Origin: Phytobacter ursingii | GTDB lineage: Bacteria; Pseudomonadota; Gammaproteobacteria; Enterobacterales; Enterobacteriaceae | Direction: 5' to 3' | NCBI GenBank assembly: GCA_901456055.1 | Contig: CABDWT010000004.1 | Span: forward strand, 496,001 to 560,000 | Length of the DNA stretch: 64,000 nucleotides | Shown: positions 1 to 9,388 of the stretch, piece after piece | How the letters are laid out: the number at the start of each line of letters is the position of its first letter | Numbering within the stretch: the first letter of the stretch is position 1 | Notes under the pieces: generated by a model | What the model saw: the letters and a program-made list of their open reading frames with translations, nothing else | The model's database searches: none | Told to the model about the DNA's origin: nothing | Translations under genes and position numbers: made by a program

Positions 1-1647
1 CCCATGCTTTTGCAGGCTATCCATGATGGTCTGAACCAGAGACGGCTGTTCAAATTGCAATGTTGATAAGTTGACCGCTACCGACCAGTCGATATTACCC
101 TGTTTACGCCATTCGCTTAACTGCCGGCACGCTTCATCAATGACCCAGTTTCCGAGTGGCACAATCAGGCCGGTCTTCTCTGCCAGGGGTAAAAAGACAT
201 CCGGAGAGAGCATCCCTCGTTTGGGATGCTGCCAGCGAAGCAGGGCTTCAAAGCCAATAATTGGTCCTGCCGGCGCCTGGAATTTGGGCTGATAAACCAG
301 GCGGAATTCTTTACGTTCCGTTGCCAGCCACAGGTCGTTCATCAGTTGTAGCTGCGTTTGCGCCAGGGTGTTCATAGAGGGCTGGAAGAAGTGATAGCCG
401 TTTCGCCCCATATGTTTGGTGTGATACATCGCGGCGTCCGCGTTAAACATCAGCTCACGCTCATTTTTACCATCATGTGGATAGAGTGCAATGCCAACGC
501 TCAGGGTGACCATCATGTCATAGGGATCGATATTAAATGGCTTGTCGATAACGCGCACCAGCGAGCCTGCAAGCGCCGCTGCCTCATCCGGGGCGCTTAC
601 GTCAGTCAGCAGGACGAACTCGTCACCGCCCATACGAGCCAGCGTGTATTGTCCGTTGAGCTGCTGCTTGAGACGTTCAGTGACGGCAACCAGCAATTTA
701 TCGCCCACATCGTGCCCATAGGCGTCGTTAACAGTTTTAAAGCCGTCCAGGTCCATAAACATCAGAGCAAAGAAGGACCCTTCACGTCTGGCTTTATGTA
801 TCGCCTGATCCAGACGGTCTTCCAGCAGTACGCGGTTAGGCAGGCGAGTCAGGGTATCGTGTAGCGCCAGTTGGGCAAGTTCGCGGTTCGCTTCCGCCAG
901 TGAAGAAGCCAACTGAGATGTTCGCGCCTGCAGGCGCGCGTCCAGCATGGAAACGAGTAGGGTGATGCCTAGGATAGAAAATGCCACGACGCTTACCAGT
1001 ACGGCCAGCCAGTTGCCGTTAACACCATGGTGACTCATTGGTTCCTGGTCAGGAAATTTCGCGGCCATCATGCCGCTATAATGCATACCGGCAATGGCAA
1101 GCCCCATCAAAATGGCCGCGCCAAAGCGCATTAACGCCACCTGAGCGGCTTCATGACGAAGACGGAATGTCAGCCATAGCGCGGCAAAAGAGGCGGTTAG
1201 CGCAATGATGACCGAGATGGCGACCCAGAACATATCCCAGATAATGGCGGGTTCCACTTTCAGCGCTGCCATGCCGGTATAGTGCATGGCAACGATCCCC
1301 ATACCCATCACAAAGGAACCGGGCAGAAGATGCAGCATTGTCAGTTCATTATCGCTGACTAACCAGAGTGCGAACCATGAGGCGCTGATGGCGATGAGCA
1401 TGGAGATCGCCGTCAATAACGGGTCATAGCTCAGGTGCATTGAGATATCCATCGCCAGCATGCCGATAAAATGCATGGCCCAAATACCAATGCCCATTGC
1501 GACCCCGCCGCCCGTCAACCACACCCATGAGGAAGACCCTGAGCTGGTGGACACACGACCTGCCATATTTAGCGCAGTATAGGAAGCCAGAATGGCGACA
1601 ATAAAAGAAACAACAACAAGGATTTGGTCGTATTGGCTAACCAGCAT
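1..1647 (-). CDS. MHYT-GGDEF-EAL cyclic-di-GMP signalling membrane protein (3' end outside window)
   Basis: Reading leftward from the ATG at 1645-1647 gives 549 codons in frame to the edge. The N-terminal membrane part has repeated MHYT-type motifs (MHFIGM, MHYTGM, MHYSGM) in hydrophobic helices, a sensor module thought to bind a metal or diatomic gas. A linker leads to a GGDEF domain with an intact GGDEF motif at residues 340-344 and no RxxD inhibitory site at the usual spacing. An EAL domain follows, with EAL at 467-469, and is cut by the window edge. Both catalytic signatures look intact, so the protein may make or degrade c-di-GMP. Salmonella carries a gene of this architecture between yhdU and the acrS region; E. 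coli K-12 does not, as I recall. Confidence 0.9.
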   Translation of the reverse strand, partial: MLVSQYDQILVVVSFIVAILASYTALNMAGRVSTSSGSSSWVWLTGGGVAMGIGIWAMHFIGMLAMDISMHLSYDPLLTAISMLIAISASWFALWLVSDNELTMLHLLPGSFVMGMGIVAMHYTGMAALKVEPAIIWDMFWVAISVIIALTASFAALWLTFRLRHEAAQVALMRFGAAILMGLAIAGMHYSGMMAAKFPDQEPMSHHGVNGNWLAVLVSVVAFSILGITLLVSMLDARLQARTSQLASSLAEANRELAQLALHDTLTRLPNRVLLEDRLDQAIHKARREGSFFALMFMDLDGFKTVNDAYGHDVGDKLLVAVTERLKQQLNGQYTLARMGGDEFVLLTDVSAPDEAAALAGSLVRVIDKPFNIDPYDMMVTLSVGIALYPHDGKNERELMFNADAAMYHTKHMGRNGYHFFQPSMNTLAQTQLQLMNDLWLATERKEFRLVYQPKFQAPAGPIIGFEALLRWQHPKRGMLSPDVFLPLAEKTGLIVPLGNWVIDEACRQLSEWRKQGNIDWSVAVNLSTLQFEQPSLVQTIMDSLQKHG

Positions 1648-1788
1648 TATGTCATCAACTCATTCACAAAAGGTCTTATGCGTAACTACACTTGAGAAGA
1701 CAAAAAAGAGGGTGACATGATCACTGCAAATGGACGACTCAAAGCGGTTTCTCTGCTTGCACGAAGCAAGAGGCCGGGCGGGAAAAAG

Positions 1789-1953
1789 CTAATTTAAATC
1801 AGCACAGTTCACCAGCTTGAGAGGATTGACGGAATCCATGTTTCGGCATTTATCTACCTCTGTTGTCAGGAATTCGATCCACTGCATGATCAATGCATCC
1901 AGCAACAGGACAGAAAGGGCAAAAATAACCAGCCAAAAATACTTTCGAATCAT
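1789..1953 (-). CDS. yhdU: YhdU small single-pass membrane protein
   Basis: A 54-codon frame opens with MIRKYFWLV, continues with one hydrophobic helix (about residues 6-25, rich in L, V, I, F) and ends in a short polar tail with two cysteines (Cys36 and Cys50). It stops at TAG 1789-1791. The protein matches E. coli YhdU, as I recall it, over nearly its whole length, and the gene sits downstream of fis as there, although yhdJ, which separates them in E. coli, is missing. The shape is that of a tiny inner-membrane protein. The function is unknown. Confidence 0.85.
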   Translation of the reverse strand: MIRKYFWLVIFALSVLLLDALIMQWIEFLTTEVDKCRNMDSVNPLKLVNCADLN

Positions 1954-2051
1954 CCCGCATATCCTTTTCGTGCAACCATTCGTTGGGAATATACACGAAA
2001 ATGTTATCGGCAGGTGTTGAGGAAAGATAAGTTTTTTGGCGGAATTCCAGC

Positions 2052-2087
2052 GAAAAAAAAGCGCGTCCCCATGCCGGTCCGCGCCTT
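2052..2087 (-). terminator. Terminator after fis
   Basis: On the minus strand, GCGCG pairs with CGCGC around a partly paired loop and is followed by eight T residues. It lies about 25 bp past the fis stop codon and would end the dusB-fis transcript. Confidence 0.65.
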
Positions 2088-2111
2088 TTAACTAGCAGTC
2101 TCTGATGGCTA

Positions 2112-2408
2112 TCAGTTCATGCCATATTTTTTCAGTTTCTTACGCAGCGTACCACGGTTGATACCCATCATCAGGGCAGCGCGGGTTTGGTTGCCGCGGG
2201 TGTATTGCATCACCATGTCCAACAGTGGCTGTTCAACTTCAGCCAGTACCAGCTCATACAGGTCATTCACATCCTGACCATTCAGTTGAGCAAAATAGTT
2301 CTTCAGTGCCTGTTTAACCGAGTCACGCAGGGGTTTTTGAGTTACCTGATCCTGAGAGTTAACGGTAGAAACGGTCAGTACGTCAGAATTTACGCGTTGT
2401 TCGAACAT
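2112..2408 (-). CDS. fis: Fis nucleoid-associated DNA-bending protein
   Basis: The 98-aa protein appears the same as E. coli Fis. Fis is a homodimer that bends DNA, activates rRNA and tRNA promoters through upstream sites, represses its own operon and assists site-specific inversion and excision. The N-terminal flexible arm (about residues 10-26) is the part used to contact recombinases. The C-terminal helix-turn-helix (about 74-95, [20 protein letters not shown]) contacts DNA. It is the second gene of the dusB-fis operon, 23 bp after dusB, and its abundance peaks when cells leave lag phase because the operon promoter is growth-rate dependent. Confidence 0.98.
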
Positions 2409-2431
2409 AGTTCTGTCAGCTCTTTATTTCA

Positions 2432-3397
2432 TTACGCAAGATTTTCGAAGTATGCCTCCAACGCCTCCAGCTGTTCGCTGGCATCCTCTATGGCGTTGAA
2501 TGTGCGCCGAAACTGGTCATTTGGAGCGTGCTCCTGGAGATACCAGGAGACGTGTTTACGTGCAATTCGGTACCCTTTTGCCTGACCATAAAAGTCATGC
2601 AATTCCCGAACATGCGCGCAAAGCAAGCGCTTAACCTCTGCCAAAGGCAGTGGGGCGAGCAGCTCCCCAGTGTCCAGATAATGCTGGATTTCCCGAAAGA
2701 TCCAGGGTCTTCCCTGAGCTGCACGGCCTATCATCAGGGCATCAGCCCCCGTATAGTCGAGTACAGCTCTGGCTTTAAGCGGGTCAGTGATGTCACCATT
2801 CGCGATAATCGGAATGGAAACCTTCTGCTTAACTGCCCGAATGCTGTCGTACTCAGCGTCTCCGTTGAACAAACAGGCGCGGGTGCGTCCATGAATGGTC
2901 AGAGCCTGAATGCCACAGTCTTCAGCCAGTTGGGCAATTTCTACGCAGTTACGGTGTTCCGGAGCCCAGCCAGTGCGAATCTTAAGCGTGACGGGCACAT
3001 CCACTGCTTGCACTACCGCGCTCAGGATAGACTTCACCAGATCCGGGTATTGTAGCAGGGCAGAGCCCGCAAGCTTGCGATTCACTTTCTTTGCCGGGCA
3101 GCCCATATTGATATCAATAATCTGGGCGCCGCTTTCCACGTTGATACGTGCGGCTTCCGCCATTTCTTCCGGATCACTACCGGCAATTTGCACGGTACGA
3201 ATACCGGGCTCATCGATATGCACCATCCGCAGTCTTGATTTGTCACTCTCCCAAACCTGCGGGTTGGAGGACATCATCTCGGATACCGTTAACCCGGCCC
3301 CCATCTCGTAGCACAACGTCCGGAACGGCCTGTCAGTAATGCCAGCCATTGGCGCTGCGATCAGTCGATTTCTGAGCTGGTGGTGTCCGATGCGCAT
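2432..3397 (-). CDS. dusB: tRNA-dihydrouridine synthase B
   Basis: DusB is an FMN- and NADPH-dependent enzyme that reduces uridine to dihydrouridine in the D-loop of tRNA (position 17 in E. coli). The 321-aa protein has the expected TIM-barrel start ([15 protein letters not shown], residues 12-26). The catalytic cysteine is at 100 in [12 protein letters not shown]-binding segments follow around IIANGDI and [14 protein letters not shown], and a helical tRNA-binding tail ends the protein. It leads the dusB-fis operon. In E. coli the dusB 5' region helps translation of fis. The start ATG follows a leader of about 35 nt from the predicted promoter. Confidence 0.97.
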   Translation of the reverse strand: MRIGHHQLRNRLIAAPMAGITDRPFRTLCYEMGAGLTVSEMMSSNPQVWESDKSRLRMVHIDEPGIRTVQIAGSDPEEMAEAARINVESGAQIIDINMGCPAKKVNRKLAGSALLQYPDLVKSILSAVVQAVDVPVTLKIRTGWAPEHRNCVEIAQLAEDCGIQALTIHGRTRACLFNGDAEYDSIRAVKQKVSIPIIANGDITDPLKARAVLDYTGADALMIGRAAQGRPWIFREIQHYLDTGELLAPLPLAEVKRLLCAHVRELHDFYGQAKGYRIARKHVSWYLQEHAPNDQFRRTFNAIEDASEQLEALEAYFENLA

Positions 3398-3436
3398 GAG
3401 TTAAGAAATGACCATACTGTGACTGCAAGGCGGCGT

Positions 3437-3465
3437 ATATTACGCATTTTTCGCACGAGATGAAA
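3437..3465 (-). promoter_or_regulatory. dusB-fis promoter
   Basis: On the minus strand a -35 TTTCAT (3460-3465) and a -10 TAATAT (3437-3442) are 17 bp apart, followed by a GC-rich discriminator (ACGCCGCC). This matches the well-studied E. coli fis promoter, which is stringently controlled and autorepressed by Fis. Confidence 0.85.
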
Positions 3466-3655
3466 GGCCAAACTTTGACCAATCCACTGTCGCAGATCAA
3501 TGAATCACAGCGTAAGACGGCTGGGGAAAATATTAATGATTTAAAATCATTGGCTTATATATTAATGGCGAATTTGTGAACAAATATAAATTCGTTAAAC
3601 TTCTCTGTTTTTCTTCACCATAAGTCTGATCCAGCGACATATTTTGCTGTTTTAA
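3466..3655 (-). promoter_or_regulatory. AT-rich upstream control region of dusB-fis
   Basis: No gene is present here. The segment is clearly more AT-rich than its surroundings and holds two palindromes: ATGATTT-A-AAATCAT at 3536-3550 and ATTTGT-GA-ACAAAT at 3572-3585. In E. coli the equivalent region carries Fis and other nucleoid-protein sites. I infer the same here but cannot place individual sites. Confidence 0.5.
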
Positions 3656-3660
3656 TGGTC

Positions 3661-3702
3661 AAAAAAGAGGGTGAAAATGAGATCAGACTCCCATTTTCAC
3701 CC
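3661..3702 (-). terminator. Terminator after prmA
   Basis: An 11-bp stem (GGGTGAAAATG paired with CATTTTCACCC, loop of about 12) is followed on the minus strand by a TCTTTTTT run. It lies 53 bp past the prmA stop and separates the panF-prmA unit from dusB-fis. Confidence 0.85.
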
Positions 3703-3755
3703 TGTGGAGCATTATGTTGCTGAATGCTTCTCGGCCTTATTAGCTTGCCGCGGGC

Positions 3756-4637
3756 TTACATTTTCTGCCCGGTAATGCGGCACCATTCTTCTTTTTCCAC
3801 CACGGCGTCGAGTGCGAAGGTGTCACGATAAGCTTCACATACGCTTTCAGCCTGGCTGGCGAGGATGCCGGAAAGTCCGAGCAGGCCGCCTGAGACCGGC
3901 AGTACGCTGATGAGCGGGGCAAGCTCACGTAAAGGGCCTGCCAAAATATTGGCGACCACCACGTCCGCCTGCATCGCGTCAGGCTGCTCATGTGGCAGAT
4001 ACAGTTCCAGACGTTCAGAGACGCCGTTGCGCTCTGCATTATCACGGCTCGCCTGAATAGCCTGCGGATCGATATCAATACCGATCGCTTTCGCCGCCCC
4101 CAGTTTCAGCGCCGCAATCGCCAGAATGCCGGAACCGCAGCCGAAGTCGATCACTGTTTTACCCGCGAGATCCAGGCCATCAAGCCATTGCAGGCACAAT
4201 GACGTGGTCGGGTGCGTGCCAGTACCGAACGCCAGGCCCGGATCGAGCATCACGTTTACCGCGTTTTTGTCCGGCACATCACGCCAGCTCGGGCAGATCC
4301 AGAGACGTTCGCCAAAGCGCATCGGGTGGAAGTTATCCATCCACTCACGCTCCCAGTCTTTATCTTCAAGCTGTTCAATTTTGTGTGCGAAACCGGCACC
4401 CAGCAGCGGATGTTGCTCAAGGATCGCGACAACCTCATTCATGTCGGTTTCGGCGTCGAACAGGCCAATAACGTCGGTATCACCCCACAGGCGTGTCTCA
4501 CCCGGCAGCGGTTCGAAGACCGGCGTGTCATGCGTGTCCTGAAAGGTGATGGAGACCGAGCCGACCTCCATCAGCGCATCGCTCAAATCTTCGGCGTTAG
4601 CGCCGGTTGTATTCAGTTTTAGTTGGATCCACGGCAT
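3756..4637 (-). CDS. prmA: Ribosomal protein L11 methyltransferase
   Basis: PrmA trimethylates ribosomal protein L11 at several amino groups using S-adenosylmethionine. The 293-aa length equals E. coli PrmA. The N-terminal L11-recognition domain covers about residues 1-100. The class I methyltransferase core has GTGTHPTT at 138-145 and the SAM-binding DFGCGSG at 164-170. It starts 11 bp after panF and shares its transcript, a conserved pairing in enterobacteria with no clear functional link. Loss of the enzyme is tolerated in E. coli. Confidence 0.97.
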   Translation of the reverse strand: MPWIQLKLNTTGANAEDLSDALMEVGSVSITFQDTHDTPVFEPLPGETRLWGDTDVIGLFDAETDMNEVVAILEQHPLLGAGFAHKIEQLEDKDWEREWMDNFHPMRFGERLWICPSWRDVPDKNAVNVMLDPGLAFGTGTHPTTSLCLQWLDGLDLAGKTVIDFGCGSGILAIAALKLGAAKAIGIDIDPQAIQASRDNAERNGVSERLELYLPHEQPDAMQADVVVANILAGPLRELAPLISVLPVSGGLLGLSGILASQAESVCEAYRDTFALDAVVEKEEWCRITGQKM

Positions 4638-4648
4638 GGCAAAACTCT

Positions 4649-6100
4649 TTATTTATCAGTAGAAATCGTAGCAGGCTGTGAGGCGGGCTGACCGAAACGG
4701 TTCCCGACCACAAACGCCAGTAAACTTGACAGTAACGAAGGCACAATCGGATGGAAGCCCAGGTACTGAATCTTAAACGTTGCAAGGACGGCATAAAGCA
4801 CGCCGCCGACGAGCATGGCGCTTAGCGCGCCTGCCGCGTTGGCACGTTCCCAGTAAAGCCCCAGCACCAGCGGCCACAGGAAAACGGCTTCCAGCCCACC
4901 GAACGCCAGCAGGTTCAGCCAGATGATCATCTCCGGTGGTCGCCAGGCGGCAAGCATCATTAAAATACCGAGCACCAGGGTGATGATCATGGAAATGCGT
5001 TTCAGACGCTGCTCATTACGGAGTTGTTCCGGACGCGTATTCAGCCAGAGATCTTTAATGATCGTAGCGGATGCCTGCAAAAGGTGCGCGTTAACATTCG
5101 ACATAATCGCCGCCATTGGCGCGGCCAGAAACAGCCCGGCGGCAAACGGCGGCAGCACTTCAACCATCAATGTCGGGATAACCAGATCAGGTACTTTCAA
5201 ATCAGGCAGCACTGCGCGTCCCAGTGCCCCGGCCAGATGCATACCCAGCATCAGAAGCGTCAGCACAATGGTACCGATGATAATGCCCCGATGTACGGCT
5301 TTACTGTCTTTATAGGAAATGCAGCGAACGGCAGTGTGGGGAAGACCAATTACGCCGAAACAGACCAGTACCCAAAACGACGTCATAAACGCGGGGGAAA
5401 GAATGTCATCGCCCCCCTGCGGCGTTACCAGCTTCGGATCGATATGCTGTAATTTATCTACGGCACTGTGTAAGCCCCCTGCGGCATGGACCACACCGAC
5501 CAGTAAGACAATAGTGCCAACCAGCATCACCATACCCTGCATGGTGTCATTCAGCACGCTGGCGCGAAAACCGCCAAATGCAGTGTAGAGCGCGATACTG
5601 ATCCCGAATATCAGCAGCCCTGATTCATACTGAATACCGGCAGCGGTTTCCAGCAGGCGAGCACCGCCGATAAATTGCACGGCAATGGCCCCCACAAACG
5701 CAACCAGTAGGCTGATACTGGCCACCCACACTACGGTGCGGCTTTGATAGCGCGCCAGCAGCATATCGTTCAGTGTAATAGCGTTATAGCGGCGGGCGAG
5801 AATCGCAAATTTTTTGCCAAGAATACCCAGCGATAGCCAGATAGTGGGCACCTGAATCATCGCCAGCAGCACCCAACCCAAGCCGTATTTATAGGCTGCT
5901 CCTGGGCCGCCTATAAAAGAACTTGCGCTGATATAGGACGTGGTGAGCGTCATCGCCAGCACCAGTCCTCCCATCGAACGGCTGCCAAGAAAATACTCGG
6001 TCAGAAATGTCCCGGATGTACGCTGACGCATAGCATAGACCGACAAGCCCAGGACAATCAGCATGTAAGCAATCAGAGGAATAATGACTTCAAGCCGCAT
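4649..6100 (-). CDS. panF: Sodium/pantothenate symporter
   Basis: PanF takes up pantothenate, the precursor of coenzyme A, with sodium. The 483-aa protein, the same length as E. coli PanF, has the many hydrophobic helices of the sodium:solute symporter (SSS) family. Family-typical segments include the [11 protein letters not shown] stretch near residue 37 and the GFRAS segment in the middle of the protein. The gene overlaps the end of yhdT by 11 nt, which suggests translational coupling, and prmA follows directly. Confidence 0.97.
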   Translation of the reverse strand: MRLEVIIPLIAYMLIVLGLSVYAMRQRTSGTFLTEYFLGSRSMGGLVLAMTLTTSYISASSFIGGPGAAYKYGLGWVLLAMIQVPTIWLSLGILGKKFAILARRYNAITLNDMLLARYQSRTVVWVASISLLVAFVGAIAVQFIGGARLLETAAGIQYESGLLIFGISIALYTAFGGFRASVLNDTMQGMVMLVGTIVLLVGVVHAAGGLHSAVDKLQHIDPKLVTPQGGDDILSPAFMTSFWVLVCFGVIGLPHTAVRCISYKDSKAVHRGIIIGTIVLTLLMLGMHLAGALGRAVLPDLKVPDLVIPTLMVEVLPPFAAGLFLAAPMAAIMSNVNAHLLQASATIIKDLWLNTRPEQLRNEQRLKRISMIITLVLGILMMLAAWRPPEMIIWLNLLAFGGLEAVFLWPLVLGLYWERANAAGALSAMLVGGVLYAVLATFKIQYLGFHPIVPSLLSSLLAFVVGNRFGQPASQPATISTDK

Positions 6101-6332
6101 CGTTATCCTCCAGTGAGATATCGCGGAAGATAAAGCGCACCATCGCCCAACACAGCAGAATAAAAACCAGCGGCGTTAACAGGCAGGCCATTTCAAACCA
6201 GTGTGGTAATCCGGTAAACCCCATCATTGAATCTGGTAAGTAAGCAGTTACTAACCATGCGGCGAGGTAGAGGAGGGTCAGCCACAGCGCCCAGCGCGCT
6301 TCTTTGTGGGCCTGAACAAAACGCTTGTCCAT
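6090..6332 (-). CDS. yhdT: YhdT family small inner-membrane protein
   Basis: The 80-aa protein has a charged start (MDKRFVQAHKEARWAL), two hydrophobic segments and an acidic tail (SLEDNDAA). It matches E. coli YhdT. An upstream in-frame ATG at 6342-6344 lacks a ribosome site, while GGGA stands about 7 nt before the ATG chosen here, which also gives the E. coli length. YhdT always accompanies panF and overlaps it, so an accessory role in the pantothenate transporter is often suggested but not shown. Confidence 0.85.
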   Translation of the reverse strand: MDKRFVQAHKEARWALWLTLLYLAAWLVTAYLPDSMMGFTGLPHWFEMACLLTPLVFILLCWAMVRFIFRDISLEDNDAA

Positions 6333-6399
6333 TTTGTGTCCCATGTGGATAAAGAAAGCGGGGATTGTACCTTATGGATACTCCATGATCCCCTGAAAT

Positions 6400-6422
6400 A
6401 AAAAAGGCCGGAAATCCGGCCT
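6400..6422 (-). terminator. Terminator after accBC
   Basis: A GGCCGGA/TCCGGCC stem with a two-base loop is followed on the minus strand by six T residues. It lies 25 bp after the accC stop and isolates accBC from yhdT-panF-prmA. Confidence 0.9.
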
Positions 6423-6446
6423 CTTGCATAGATACATCACCTGGTC

Positions 6447-7796
6447 TTACTTTTCGTTCAGACCGAGTTTCTTCTCCAGATAGTGGATGTTGGTACCACC
6501 CTGCTGGAATTTCTCGTCGCTCATGATGCGCATCTGCAGATCTACGTTGGTTTTGATGCCGTCAATGATCAGCTCCTGCAGCGCATTCTTCATACGCGCA
6601 ATTGCCACATCACGGTTCTCACCAAAGCAGATCAACTTGCCGATCATTGAGTCATAGTACGGCGGTACGGTGTAACCGGCGTAGATATGTGATTCCCAGC
6701 GCACGCCAAAACCGCCTGGCGCGTGGAAACGGGTGATTTTACCCGGGCTCGGCAGGAACGTATTCGGATCTTCGGCGTTGATACGGCATTCCACCGCATG
6801 GCCTTTCACCACCACTTCTTCCTGCTTGATGGACAGTGGCTGACCGGCAGCAATACGCAACTGCTCTTTGATCAGGTCCACGCCAGTGATCATTTCGGTC
6901 ACCGGATGTTCCACCTGAATACGGGTGTTCATTTCGATGAAATAGAACTCACCGTTTTCGAACAGAAACTCAAACGTACCTGCCCCACGGTAGCCGATAT
7001 CCACACAGGCTTTGGAGCAACGCTCGCCGATATAGCGACGCAATTCCGGAGTAATGCCCGGAGCTGGTGCTTCTTCGACAACTTTCTGGTGACGACGCTG
7101 CATGGAGCAGTCGCGTTCGGCCAGATAAATGGCGTTGCCCTGGCCGTCAGCCAGTACCTGGATCTCGATGTGACGAGGATTCTCCAGGTATTTTTCCATG
7201 TACACCATATCATTGTTGAACGCCGCTTTGGCTTCAGCTTTGGTCATGGCAATGGACTGCGCCAGCTCAGCGTCACCGCGAACTACGCGCATACCGCGAC
7301 CACCGCCGCCGCCGGACGCCTTGATGATGACCGGGTAGCCAATGCGTTTGGCATGCGCGCGGTTGACATCCATATCGTCGCCCAGCGGGCCGTCGGAGCC
7401 CGGTACGGTCGGTACGCCCGCTTTCTTCATAGCGGTAATGGCCGACACTTTGTCACCCATCAGGCGAATAGTGTCGGCTTTCGGGCCGATGAAGATAAAG
7501 CCGGACTGCTCAACCTGCTCAGCAAAATTGGCGTTCTCTGAGAGGAAACCATAACCGGGGTGAATCGCCACCGCGCCGGTGATCTCCGCCGCGCTGATGA
7601 TAGCCGGGATGTTCAGATAGCTTTTTACGGACGGCGCCGGTCCGATACAGACCGTCTCATCCGCCAGGAGTACGTGTTTTAAATCGCGGTCCGCAGTGGA
7701 GTGCACAGCGACGGTCTTGATGCCCAGCTCTTTACAGGCACGAAGAATACGCAGTGCAATCTCGCCGCGGTTGGCGATGACAATTTTATCCAGCAT
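6447..7796 (-). CDS. accC: Acetyl-CoA carboxylase, biotin carboxylase subunit
   Basis: AccC carboxylates the biotin carried by AccB using ATP and bicarbonate, the first half of the committed step of fatty acid synthesis. The 449 residues equal E. coli AccC. The start at [14 protein letters not shown] is chosen because the frame extends 13 codons further upstream only into the accB spacer. The ATP-grasp fold is visible: the [12 protein letters not shown] glycine loop, the [11 protein letters not shown] segment, and [14 protein letters not shown] with the catalytic arginine. It lies 10 bp after accB, and the two are co-transcribed. Confidence 0.98.
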   Translation of the reverse strand: MLDKIVIANRGEIALRILRACKELGIKTVAVHSTADRDLKHVLLADETVCIGPAPSVKSYLNIPAIISAAEITGAVAIHPGYGFLSENANFAEQVEQSGFIFIGPKADTIRLMGDKVSAITAMKKAGVPTVPGSDGPLGDDMDVNRAHAKRIGYPVIIKASGGGGGRGMRVVRGDAELAQSIAMTKAEAKAAFNNDMVYMEKYLENPRHIEIQVLADGQGNAIYLAERDCSMQRRHQKVVEEAPAPGITPELRRYIGERCSKACVDIGYRGAGTFEFLFENGEFYFIEMNTRIQVEHPVTEMITGVDLIKEQLRIAAGQPLSIKQEEVVVKGHAVECRINAEDPNTFLPSPGKITRFHAPGGFGVRWESHIYAGYTVPPYYDSMIGKLICFGENRDVAIARMKNALQELIIDGIKTNVDLQMRIMSDEKFQQGGTNIHYLEKKLGLNEK

Positions 7797-7806
7797 GTGC
7801 GCCTCG

Positions 7807-8283
7807 TTATTCGATGACGACCAGCGGCTCGTCAAACTCTACCGGCTGGCCACTTTCAACCAGAATGGCTTTCACTACGCCCGCTTTGTCGGCTTCGATC
7901 TGGTTCATCATTTTCATGGCTTCAACGATGCACAGGGTATCGCCTACATTGACTTTCTGGCCGACTTCACAGAACGCTTTTGCGTCCGGGCTCGGCGTGC
8001 GGTAGAAGGTCCCGACCATCGGGGAACGTACGATGTGACCACTGATTTGCGCTGCCGCAGGTTCTGCTGCCGTAGCCGGAGCTGCGGGAGCGACTGCGCC
8101 AGAAAGCGCAGGGGCTGGCTGCTGCATAACCGGAGCCGCATAAGCTTGCTGCATCACCGGGAAGCCCGTGTTCACCGGTGCGCGGCTGATGCGTACAGAC
8201 TCTTCGCCTTCAGAAATTTCCAGTTCAGCGATGCCTGATTCTTCAACCAGTTCGATCAGTTTTTTAATCTTACGAATATCCAT
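7807..8283 (-). CDS. accB: Acetyl-CoA carboxylase, biotin carboxyl carrier protein (BCCP)
   Basis: AccB carries the biotin that shuttles CO2 between AccC and the AccAD carboxyltransferase. The 158-aa protein has an N-terminal dimerisation part. A flexible Ala/Pro-rich linker covers about residues 46-80. The C-terminal biotinyl domain has the EAMKMMN motif, with the biotinylated lysine at 124. It is two residues longer than E. coli BCCP, within the linker. In E. coli the AccB protein represses its own operon through a long leader; the leader here (8284-8788) is also long and contains an aroQ relic. Confidence 0.98.
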   Translation of the reverse strand: MDIRKIKKLIELVEESGIAELEISEGEESVRISRAPVNTGFPVMQQAYAAPVMQQPAPALSGAVAPAAPATAAEPAAAQISGHIVRSPMVGTFYRTPSPDAKAFCEVGQKVNVGDTLCIVEAMKMMNQIEADKAGVVKAILVESGQPVEFDEPLVVIE

Positions 8284-8304
8284 GAGTGGGTTCCGTACTC
8301 TTGT

Positions 8305-8554
8305 TTAGTTTGATTGTGACAGGCGTTTTACCGCCGTCTGTAAAGCGTATGTACAACTGCCAGCATCAGGTCCGAAGACCACGCCGGTAGCGATTTCGGA
8401 GAGCCAGGAATGATGGCGAGATGGTTCGTGCGCATGCATATTGCTTTGAGTGAACTCAGTAAAGTCGAAGGGTGCCATAGGTTTCCGACTTGCGTGCTCC
8501 CGGCATGTTAAGATTGGGGCCGTTTAAAAGCAAAATGCGCAACTTGCCAGCCAT
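8305..8554 (-). pseudogene. aroQ: Remnant of type II 3-dehydroquinate dehydratase (aroQ)
   Basis: Reading leftward from ATG 8552-8554, the first 30 or so codons give the AroQ start (KLRILLLNGPNLNM, then ETYGTL). This frame soon stops at TGA. A shifted frame then gives a C-terminal AroQ segment of about 50 residues (SNMHAHEPSRHHSWLSEIATG, then ALQTAVKRLSQSN) ending at TAA 8305-8307. About 65 central residues of the usual 145-150 are missing, so an internal deletion with frameshift destroyed the gene. Intact aroQ stands directly upstream of accB in Yersinia and other gamma-proteobacteria; E. coli and Salmonella use the unrelated AroD enzyme. The relic now forms most of the accB leader. Confidence 0.85.
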
Positions 8555-8788
8555 CGTGCTGCTATCTCCTGCAATTTTCCGGTAAAAAACAAAATATACC
8601 TTCATTGCGTGGTTGTCACCTTTTTGGGCCTTAAAAAGCCCTCCGGGCAAAACCAAAGTCGCACATTATAACTATTTCGTAGCATTTAGCAGCTAAATAC
8701 TGGTCTTATCAGGGAAGATTATCAACCGCATTTGGTTTTAACCCTGCGATTGATAATGGAACTGCGGAGGACTGCACATATCGGAACT
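8555..8788 (-). promoter_or_regulatory. accBC promoter and distal leader region
   Basis: No complete gene is seen. The segment is AT-rich around 8575-8760 and must contain the accBC promoter, because msrQ ends at 8789 on the same strand. A short read-through upstream of the aroQ relic (MKVYFVFYRKIA) may be an old aroQ leader. I could not fix -35 and -10 boxes. Confidence 0.4.
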
Positions 8789-9388
8789 TTAGCGCCACCA
8801 CTGGCGGAACTTCTTGTATCGCCACGCTAATAGCGCGAATGCAGCGGCTGCATAAAGGAGGGGCAACGGCGATAAAATCTTCACGGACCACAGATAATGG
8901 ATGGGTGCCAGGATCGCGACCAGATAGACGAAGTTATGCAATTGTTGCCATCGTTTGCCCAATTTTCGCTGTGCCCACTGGGTAGATGTCGCTGCTAGCG
9001 CCAACAGGATAAACCAGCTAACAATTCCTAACATTAAATAAGGGCGCGTTGTCAGTTCCCGGCCAAGTAGCGCCAGATTGTTGATGCCCAGTTCCAGCAA
9101 TGCGTAACTGGTCAGATGCAATGTTGCCCATGCAAAACACCACAGTCCCAGTAAGCGACGGGTGCGAATAAGCAACGGTTGTTTAGCGTAGCGCGCCAGT
9201 GGCGCAACCAGCAACCCTGCCAGTAAAAATTTCAACGCCATTCTGCCGGTAAAATGTTGAATATCTTTTGCCGGGTCGGCACTAAAATACCCCTGCGACG
9301 ATGCCCAGAACAACCAGACAAACGGCAAAAAACCAGCCAGGTGCAGCAATACTTTAAGCCAGACAATCTGTTTCGCTGTTAAACGCAC
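8789..9388 (-). CDS. msrQ: MsrQ, haem-binding membrane subunit of the periplasmic methionine sulfoxide reductase system
   Basis: MsrQ passes electrons from the quinone/flavin side of the membrane to MsrP. The 199-aa protein has six hydrophobic helices and the conserved histidines of this b-type haem family ([34 protein letters not shown]). It begins with GTG directly after the msrP stop, so the two are translationally coupled. E. coli K-12 has msrPQ elsewhere, beside the hprSR two-component genes; here the pair lies between csrD and accB. Confidence 0.93.
   Translation of the reverse strand: MRLTAKQIVWLKVLLHLAGFLPFVWLFWASSQGYFSADPAKDIQHFTGRMALKFLLAGLLVAPLARYAKQPLLIRTRRLLGLWCFAWATLHLTSYALLELGINNLALLGRELTTRPYLMLGIVSWFILLALAATSTQWAQRKLGKRWQQLHNFVYLVAILAPIHYLWSVKILSPLPLLYAAAAFALLAWRYKKFRQWWR

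Noticed and set aside
6723-7541. Open frame of about 272 codons on the plus strand
   Set aside because: Antisense to accC, whose protein is unambiguous; composition is that of a shadow frame and there is no ribosome site.
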